64,000 nucleotides of DNA. Source: Cinnamomum chago (Eukaryota; Streptophyta; Magnoliopsida; Laurales; Lauraceae). Under the pieces are notes generated by a model. That model was given only the letters and a program-made list of their open reading frames with translations. It was not told where the DNA came from and did not search any database. Position numbers and translations under genes: made by a program. Numbering within the stretch: position 1 is the stretch's first letter; every line of letters starts with the position of its first letter. Positions 56,091 to 64,000 of the stretch are shown one piece after another. Where the stretch lies: NCBI GenBank assembly GCA_038049695.1, contig CP142461.1, forward strand, positions 24,187,001 to 24,251,000. The letters are read 5' to 3'.

Positions 56091-59000
56091 TGTCACGCCC
56101 CCGAATCGAAACCTCGGGGGCGGGAGATGGGATTAAGCATAAATTGTATTTTACTTCTCCCAAGATCCGCGTGTGTGAAGACAACACATTCTGAATATTT
56201 TGCGGAAGCATTTGTGGCGTTGCGACCCGGAGTCCGTGGCCATCGGATTCCGCGTCGCATCAACCTTTAGCCCATAGCTATTATATCAGGAATCATATCA
56301 GACTGGAGTAACCATCACAATAATTTACAGAGCTGACAGTAACAGGATATTACATTCCCAAATATATTCAAGTTACAATTATCAATGTACATTAATTAAG
56401 AATCCCAAGAAAAGGCTAACAAAAGCCATACAACAAGAAGCTATAAACTACTACCCAAATGTGACATAGCTCCGATGTCAGACTCAATGTCTACATGACA
56501 TAGCCGACAAAACAACCTGCAAGGCATGGCTCCAAAGCCAACAAAACACTCAACTCGGGGCGAATAAATCTGAACCTGAGTACCAAAAGTAGTGGGTCAG
56601 ACACGACGGTCTGGCAGGTGGATGAAAAGATAACAAATATACTGCAGAATAAAACATATGATAAATCATGCTATTCGATCAAATGCTGTATATAATTAAA
56701 CGGGTGCAAAAGTCGGGAATCTCGGGGAAAACTTGTATTCATTTCAAGCACGGGTAAAACATGAACATCTAATAAAACATGTGTTCGTTTGCATCATCTA
56801 TAATCATAGATATTTGACAATCGGGTGTTCGTCTAAAACATGTATAAATATAGTGGTTTGACAAAACAAACGTTCATTTGAAACTTAAGTAAAAACACAA
56901 GTATACAACAAATCGGGTATCCATAGCAGTCTGGCAAAACCAAAGTCCATTTGAAAGATATGTAAAAATACAGATATTTAATAAAACTGGGTATTCATTT
57001 AAAACATATCTCAAAGCAGGGATATTTAACAAATCGGATATTCATTTGAAACCGGTATAAACACAGTGATCTGGCAAAACAAGTGTCATTTGAAACATAT
57101 TTCAAAGCATGGGTATTTGACAATTCGGGTGTTCATTTAAAACATGTGTAATCACATAAATCTAGTAAAACAATCGATCGTTTGAAACATATGTAAAAGC
57201 ATGGGTATTCGCCCAACCGGCATTCATTTAAAACATGTGCGGGTACAAAGAACAGAAGACAATATAATAATAACTGAATTTACATTGGAGAATATTAACA
57301 CTTGTTTAAATAACAACTTTCATAAAGAAAATGAATCATTTATCGGAAAGCAAGTAAGCAATATAAAACATGTCGGGTATCCAAGGAATCGGAAACTGGC
57401 AAGATGGCAACCACAAGAAGCTAAGTCCTCTATCACTAAAGCGATAGAGCAAGAACTAGGCCCTGATCTCAGTCACTCGAGGTGAGGAGAAACAGGGGAT
57501 CTCATATCAATACATATAAATATACTAGGCCCTGATCTCAGTCACTCGAGGTGAGGAGAAACAGGGGATCTCATGAATGCATATACATATACTATACATG
57601 ACCACGGTAGCGAGCCGGGCATCGGGGACCACAGTAGCAATCTGCGGTATCGGGACAAGACCACGGTAATAACCGGGTATCGGGACGGGACCACGGTAGT
57701 AACCGGGTATCGGGATCCAAGCTGCAGCTGGCGGGACGGGAGGGAGATCTCCAAGTCGGTTGATCAGACCAACAGGGTTATCCAAGCTTAGTGGTGCCGA
57801 CTCATAGGTTAAAACCAATCGAGACATATGCAAGTAATCAAGTACAGTAAATAAACGGGTAAACGGGGGTGCTCAAGGGCACGTAAATAAACGGGTAGAC
57901 GGGGGTGCTCAAGGGCACACTGTCATATCATATCGGGCAATACATCTCGGGACAAGTAACTGTTACTAATGTAACTTCAATGCTTTCGGGAAAACAAGTC
58001 ATGTAATGCAAATCTCGGGACAAGAGGTGAAACAATGAACTATGACAATTTCGGGAAAAGTATTAATTTCAAGATCTATTTAAGTGAATAGGGGTCCCGT
58101 ATGTCGATTATAACAATTACTTGGTACTCCTTGAGTTTGAAGACATTCCGGGCTCCTTATGCACTTTTACACTTTTCAAAACTTCGAATGACATCCTTGT
58201 GATATGGTTCCTTTCTCGAATGGCCTCATACGATGCTTAGTGAATCTCCTTTGATCGACAAAGCTCAACGCTCGAACGAACCGGAGAGTTCGTTCGAGCG
58301 GGGAGCTTTTCGAAATCTGGGGAATTTCGGTCACCTGACGGTTAGCCGGCGGTTAGCCGCCGCTGGGACAGGCGGCTAGCCGCTGGCTGACCGCACAGCT
58401 GACCGCGGCTGGGCTGCAGAATGCAGCTTACTGGAAAGCTGACCGTCAAATGCGGTTAGCTGGCGGTTAGCCGCCGATGTGTTCGGCGGTTAGCCGCTGA
58501 CCAACCGTGGAGCTGACTGAGTTTTGAGGTGGAGAATGATGCTCTCTGGAAAAGGAACCGTGACATTTCGGCTACCTGGCGGTTAGCCGCCAGTGCTGGA
58601 ATCACCCACTGTGTTCAGATTTGAGTCATTTTCCTCCTCAAAATCATCCTCCTCACTTCCACTTAATCCTTGCCACATAACTGAGCTAAAAGCTCCTCCA
58701 ATGCAACTATTTACACTTCTCCACAACTCCAATATGGGTTCATCTCCTCACCTCTTCCATCAACATCAATTCCAATACAAGGGAAGAAGGAAACCATTTC
58801 ACAACATTCATTTAGGATATAACCAAAGGACAATGCATGCTAAACCAACATGTTTACAAAACATTAAATGACTTAGCCAATCACATTCCTCATGAAAACT
58901 CCAATGAGAATGTAAAACTAAACATCTCCTTTCTTCTCACTTAAAACCAAACCAAAGGGGAGAATCCCCATTGTATACAAGGGTCCATTTGCCAAAATCA

Positions 59001-60315
59001 AGGGGTAATTAAAAACCATTAATCCCATTTCCAAGACAATAGATTAGTTGGCCAAACTCTTTAAATGAGCTTCTATTTCAAATCCATACAAGCTAGTAAA
59101 CATAAACATGGGTGGGAAACCAACCCCATTCATTTCAAGACCATGTGAGCAACTTGACAATTTGAAAGCATATCTTTCCAAGAAATTAACAAGAGAGAAA
59201 CAACCAATTCATATGCATTTCGAAATCAATAGAAATGTGACAAGAAGCATATGTGCAAACATGTATCCAATGATCAAGAACAAGTAATAAAACTTAAGAT
59301 TTTCTCATAAAACTTAATAACATTCAAACCATCCATTCATCCACTTGCCTTGGGTCCCAAGCTAGCAAATCAAGCTTCTAATCACCTCTCAAGCTCAAGA
59401 TCCACAATCTCTACAAAAAACCCCAAAACAAACCCTAAAATGGGTTAAACAAAGGAAGACAATGAATGGGCTCAAATCAAACTAAGAAATAGAGCCTAAG
59501 GGAAAGCCATAGTACATACAAGGAAAATGGGAAGGATTCTTTACCTCTAAGGCCATGAATGAACAAGAAGAAGCTTGCAATAGGGGCTGCCCACCTTGGT
59601 TTCCCACAAAAATGGTGTCAAACAAGAGAGGAGATGAAGGAGAAGAAGTTGCCGGAGTTCCCTCGTCGGATTGGTGGCTCGGAGGCTCCATTAGAGCAAG
59701 AGAAATGGAAGAAATGGAGAAGAGGGCTGCTGGCACTGTAGCTGGGAAGTTTCAGTCGATGGAATGGAGAAATGAGGGAGAAAGGGAGTGGAGAGACCTC
59801 TTATAACATGGGTGGGTGTGGGTCCTACTTCACTTAACACTTGCCAAGGGTAAAACATCTCTTTGTGGGCCTCGGAAGGATTCGACGAAGAAGGAAGAAA
59901 TGATCGTCGAAATATCTAGTTTCCAAAAAGTATAACTTTGGCATGGTTCTGGGATCTCGAAATTTGGGTCCAGATTTGGTGTGAAAAGACTGTTTTGCCC
60001 TCAAGGCCAAGAAATCGGTTTTCGGGTTCTCAAATGGATATGGGATCAACATGAAAGTTGTAGGATTCCTCAAGATGAATGCAACGGGCCAAAAACACAA
60101 TACGAAACCCATCGGGAAAATCTCACAAGAAAAGCAAAGCCGAAAAGGGAACCCCCAAAGGGCCCCACAAGCTACCAAAGCACTCAAAAGCCCAAAATTA
60201 GAAGAAAACTCATTCTAGCTCACAAACTCAACCCAACAAATACTAATCCCACTAAAAGAACTAATCCACAAATAAGACAACACTAATCCAAGAGATTAGG
60301 GGTCGGGTTCTCACA
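56091..60315 (+). mobile_element. Solo long gypsy-type LTR, copy E (4225 bp), TSD tatag
   Basis: Starts TGTCACGCCCCCGAATCG, ends GGGGTCGGGTTCTCACA, flanked by tatag at 56086-56090 and 60316-60320. Inserted between two bases of a Ser codon of the copia RNase H, whose frame continues at 60321. Related to 18467-22480 throughout except the island. Contains no coding domain, PBS or repeated end, so it is one LTR. Confidence 0.94.
58320..58600. repeat. GCGGTTAGCCGC motif island in LTR copy E
   Basis: About twelve variants of 'ggcggttagccgcc' and 'agctgaccg', preceded by the palindrome gctcgaacgaacc...gttcgttcgagc (58268-58300). The same motif set as copy A, inverse orientation. Confidence 0.8.
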
Positions 60316-60780
60316 TATAGTGATGCAGATTGGGTAGGATCAATAGATGATAGGAAAAGCACTAGTGGCTGTTGCTATTTCTTAGGAAACTGCTTAGTAG
60401 CCCGGCATAGTAAAAAGAAAAATTATGTATTCTTGTCTACTGCAGAAGCTGAATATATTGCTGCAGGTAACTGTTGTGCCCAACTGTTGTGGGTGAAACA
60501 AACTTTGTTAGATTGTAATGTTCCACAACAATGCATGCCTATCATGTGTGATAACTCTAGTGCCATTAGTATCTCTAAAAATCCGGTTCAGCACTCTCGC
60601 ACTAAGCACATTGACATTCGCTATCATTTCTTGCGTGATCATGCTGACCAAGGCACTACTGAGTTATTGTTTGTTCCTATAGATACCCAATTGGCTGACT
60701 TATTTACAAAACCCCTTGGAAATGATCGTTTCATAAAATTGAGACATCAATTGGGCATTGGCCCTTGCCCTGATTTTTAA

Positions 60781-61199
60781 ATTCTTGTTGGCTAATCACC
60801 TGTTCCACATTTTATTTTTATATCTCTTATAAACAGGTGCTACAAACAAGGTTGTATGTTTTATCTTTGATGGGCAGGCTCCTTTGCAATTAGATGTCAA
60901 AGGGGGAGAGAAAATATCAATTGTTCCTCAAGGTATTCACCAATTGAGGGGGAGAAGATTCAAAGGTCGCTATTGTTGAGGGGGAGTAGCTTTGCCTAGA
61001 GTGTTATTTTGTATAGCTTCTAGGTTGGTCGCTTATGTCGTCGCTCCTACAAGGAAAATCCAAAGCTCCAAAATATCTAAATGCTCGCAAATATCCAAAG
61101 TTCCTTAAATATCCAAAGAAGTTGCTGTTCAAGATTCAAAGGAGATTGAGAGAGAGTTCAAGCTTCAAGAAGTTGCCATCAAATTGCAAAGGTGGAGAT
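60781..61199 (+). other. 3' region of the copia element with repeated polypurine tracts
   Basis: Between the pol stop and the 3' LTR. AAAGGGGGAGAG, TTGAGGGGGAGAAG and TTGAGGGGGAGTAG (about 60900-60990) resemble extra polypurine tracts. The operative PPT is probably aaaggtggagat (61188-61199), next to the LTR. Confidence 0.75.
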
Positions 61200-62575
61200 T
61201 GTTAGAGTTTTTGTTTTGTTGCAATTTGATAGGATGCATTCATTTTCATAAGCTTGACCTCTCATTCATTCATGGTCTTATTCTTAGGATCTTCATGCAT
61301 ATTTCTCTTTCATAATCGTTGTTTTCATCATGTGATATGCATGGTTTTCAATTCAGTTTTGTCTTTTAAGATCATGGAGTCCTTTAAGTTCAAAATCTTT
61401 CAAGCTTTCCAAAAGTCTTTCTCTTTAAAATCATTATTTTGATTTGGAGTTTCCATGGCTTTAGAAATTCAGTTTTCATCATCTTTCAGTCATGAATTCA
61501 TGCTTGTGATATGTGCCACAAAGTCCCCTGGAAAGTGCCCTTCAATGTTGCAAATTTCTAAGGATTTCAGAATTCTGGGCACTCTTCAGATCGACCTGCT
61601 TGTGTGGCCGGTCGACCAGGTCCCTGGGCACACTGCAGGTCGACAGGGTTCTGAAGCTCCAACGGTCTGTTTTCTAGCCGTTGTGTGTACCCGGTCGACC
61701 CGGCCCTGTACCAGGTCGACCGGGAACTAGCCGTTGGGAACTTTTTCTCTATAAAAAGTGGCTTTTTTGTTTGGAAAAAGTTGCTGAAACTTAAGAGACT
61801 TTTGAGGCCAAGGACTAGCAACTTTTAAAGAGCATCTTTGAAGAGATTATGAAGCCATTCCCTTGATTCAACCTTTGATCTTCAAATGGGTGTGCTTTCT
61901 TTAATCCTAAGTCTTTTAAAATCATGTTTTGTTTCACTCTTTTGATTTCTTTCAATGCATGATTAACAAGATGCTTTTCTATTACAATGTTGTCCTTCAT
62001 AACATGCTTAGTACTTTAGAAATCTCATAAGCTTTATGAATACAACATATTGTCTTTGTTACACATGAAATTGGTTTCTTGTTTCAAAATCAACTTGTTA
62101 GACTTTAGTATATCTTCTTTGAAAACAAGTTAGTTCTCTTTGTTAAATTCATGTGTTAGACAAACAACTCTTTCTGAAACATATGATTATCATCTTTGCA
62201 TCATTCAAGGTTTTATCTTTTCAAAAAGAGAAAGAGTAATTTTTAGTAAATGCATCATTCATAGACTTTGTCATCCATATGCATGTTTCTAGAAGTTGAG
62301 TTTTCACTTTCTATTTAGCCTATTTAGAGGCACTCTTTTGCACTTAAATAGATCTCTTAATCCATGCACTCATAGGCATATTTCTTAAGAGAAATCTTCT
62401 AGTTGTTAAGGTTTATGCTTAGCCTTGAAAAGCATAGTTTATGTTGTAAAGGTTTATGCTTAGCCTTGAAAAGCATAGTGATGAATTGTAAGGTTTGAGG
62501 TGATCCTAAACCTTATTTGAAGTTAGTGAAATCCGGTAGGTGTACCGGGAGTGGATGTAGGCAATTTGGCCAAAC
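61200..62575 (+). mobile_element. 3' LTR of the SIRE-like copia element, interrupted
   Basis: Nearly identical to 50119-51465 except a 29-bp longer GGTCGACC island (about 61590-61720). It is cut at 62575, in 'gcaatttggcc(a/g)aac', by another copia LTR; the last ~185 bases of the LTR are therefore not next to it. Confidence 0.92.
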
Positions 62576-64000
62576 TGTTAGGGATTTTGTAGATTGCAAT
62601 TTGATGGATGCATTATCATTCTAGCATCATTTGATTCACACACTTGCATTGTTTTAGATAAACTTGAAATCTTGTTTTATTCATGCATTGCTTTTAAGAT
62701 TTGTAAAAGTATCAATTTATGCATGATTTGCTTTTAAAACTTGGATGCATTTGATTTTGAAAAGAGTTTTAGAAATCAAGCTAGCCTTTGGTTTTAAAGT
62801 TTTGAATCATTTTAGGTTTTTTATGTTTCATGTTTTTAAACCCCTTAGAATGATTTAAAACATGTATTCAAGCTTGATTTAGTGGCCCAAAAAGTTCCAC
62901 AAAGAAAATCTTTGAAATATGCAAAAGTGGAATTTTTGGCCCCGGCAGTGTCGTCGGTCGACCGGCCCAGAGGTCCTGGTCGACCGGGAACACTGCAGGC
63001 AGAAAATGCCCTGGGCTGTCTAACGGTCAGAAATCCGACCGTTGTGTGATCCCGGTCGACCGAGACCTGTTTGCAGGTCGACCGAGGACTAGCCGTTGGG
63101 CACTTTTTGCTATAAATATGAGTTCTTTCCTTTGCCAAAAGTTGGGAATTTTAAGCCCCTCCTTGAGAGGTTTTGAGGCATATTCAAGGGAAAAGAACCA
63201 AGGGATGAAGGGGAGCATCAGGAAAGCTAAAGCTTGGATTAATGAAGTTAAATCACCAAGTAAGCTTTACTTTCCTTAATCATATGTTTTCATGCTTTGT
63301 TTTATTTTTGGTAAATCATTTTTAGCATGTTAAACTATGTTTGTGTTGTGTCCTTAACATGTTTTATGTTTTGAATTTATTTATTGTTTTGGATACAACA
63401 CCATATGATTCAATCCAAGTAGTACTTAATCTTTGGTAAATCTAAGTAGATCATGTTAATGAAAGAACCTTTGAAATTATATGTAACATGATTCCTATAC
63501 TTGGTTGAATCTTTGGTTGTTGTTTTCCATCATAAGAAAATCACTTTCAACACTATCTTATGTTTTGGATTCAACTTCTTTACAAATCATATGTTTTCAT
63601 GTTTTGTTTTATCTTTGATAAATCTTTATTAGCATGTTAAACTATGATGTGTTGTATCCTTAGCATGTTCTATATTTTGAATAGATCTATTGCTTTGGAT
63701 ACATCACCATTGATTCAATACAAGTAGTACTTAATCTTTGGTAAATCTAAGTAGATCATGTTAATGGAAACATCTTTGAAATTAGATGTAACATGATTCA
63801 TATACTTGATTGAATCTTTGGTTGTTGTTTTTCCATCATAAGAAAATCTCTTTCAAATGTATCTTATGTTTTGGATTCAACATCTTTACAAATCATATGT
63901 GTATTATTGTTTTAAAGTTTCACAACTTGCCTTACTTTGATAGGTATATCACTTTCAAGTTGTATTTATAATTACATATGATTTGTCCCCTATTTTCAAT
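62576..64000 (+). mobile_element. SIRE-like copia LTR, partial (runs off right edge)
   Basis: Starts TGTTAGGGATTTTGTAGATTGC, similar to 48514 onward. GGTCGACC island about 62945-63085, TATA box (CTATAAATATG) near 63110. Contains a ~307-bp tandem duplication (63278-63890). Whether it is solo or the 5' LTR of a full element cannot be seen. Confidence 0.88.
63278..63890. repeat. ~307-bp tandem duplication inside a copia LTR
   Basis: The phrase aatcatatg begins at 63278, 63585 and 63891. The two units 63278-63584 and 63585-63890 match along their whole length with scattered substitutions. LTR 48514-50118 has a single related unit here. Confidence 0.85.

Larger units (their letters stand above)
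51739..60780 (+). pseudogene. SIRE-like Ty1/copia gag-pol polyprotein, split by a solo LTR
   Basis: One frame from ATG 51739 to 56090, continuing at 60321-60780. Order: gag (residues ~10-180, RPPLFNGSHYRYWKIRM); zinc knuckle [14 protein letters not shown] (~291); coiled acidic region; second knuckle [14 protein letters not shown] (~534); protease DSG (~606); pre-integrase [12 protein letters not shown]; integrase with [16 protein letters not shown] and [10 protein letters not shown] with [11 protein letters not shown] and YVDD (55599-55610); RNase H with DADW (from 60321), STAEAEYIA and DNSSAIS. Ends with the usual TKPL and a TAA. In-frame stops: TGA 52276, TAA 55432, TAG 55489, TAA 55840. 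Insertion of 56091-60315 splits RNase H, in frame. The catalytic residues I could see are intact, so it is a recently disabled element. Confidence 0.95.

Overview
The window is plant nuclear DNA made almost entirely of nested transposable elements. I see no intact, clearly functional host gene. The evidence for a flowering plant is: Ty1/copia elements whose primer-binding sites complement the plant initiator tRNA-Met (TGGTATCAGAGCC), Cassandra-type TRIM LTRs carrying a 5S-rRNA-like segment, a CACTA transposon, chromodomain and long-LTR Ty3/gypsy remains, and a decayed gene with a plant mobile domain (PMD). The species cannot be told from the sequence.

Layout, left to right. 1-2770: end of a long Ty3/gypsy-type LTR (minus strand). 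2771-5200: five ~154-bp tandem units, then a small spliced gene fragment resembling the N-terminus of Mutator-like transposases. 5840-14700: several minus-strand copies of an LTR family beginning TGTTGACACC or TGTTAACACC (called G here). One is split by a 4.3-kb CACTA element (7591-11882, TSD tgt), which carries three Cassandra LTRs and ~151-bp repeats that are themselves split by a solo copia LTR (9892-11534, TSD aaata). 14701-27837: tandem repeats, then a PMD pseudogene (15829-26388) split by a solo copia LTR (16799-22845, TSD aggag), which contains a solo 4-kb gypsy-type LTR (18467-22480, TSD aatgg). 27838-35461: a complete minus-strand copia derivative (two LTRs, PBS, PPT, TSD gtaag) with no pol; it carries a gag-like fragment and an ORF whose protein begins with the first eight residues of mature histone H3. 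35467-43600: integrase and chromodomain gypsy fragments, a 2.5-kb tandem duplication of G internal sequence, and a head-to-head pair of G LTRs ending in a large purine/pyrimidine inverted repeat. 44250-48080: an inverted-repeat pair enclosing another long gypsy-type LTR. 48514-64000: a copia LTR invaded by a nearly complete SIRE-like copia element (50119-62575), whose RNase H region is split by a 4.2-kb solo LTR (56091-60315, TSD tatag) and whose 3' LTR is entered by another copia LTR.

Two signals stand out. First, the retrotransposon-borne ORF at 30318-31319 (minus) starts MARTKQTAR, a histone H3 tail mimic fused to a domain resembling the 'putative plant transposon protein' family. Second, three unrelated LTR families each contain an island of short, often palindromic motifs (GGTCGACC, CCGATCGATCGG, TCGCTCGAGCGA, GCGGTTAGCCGC, GGTTCGAACC) at a fixed place in the LTR, with motif and copy number differing between copies. 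In both surviving copia LTR pairs, the large length difference between the two LTRs (69 and 29 bp) lies in this island, just upstream of the TATA box.
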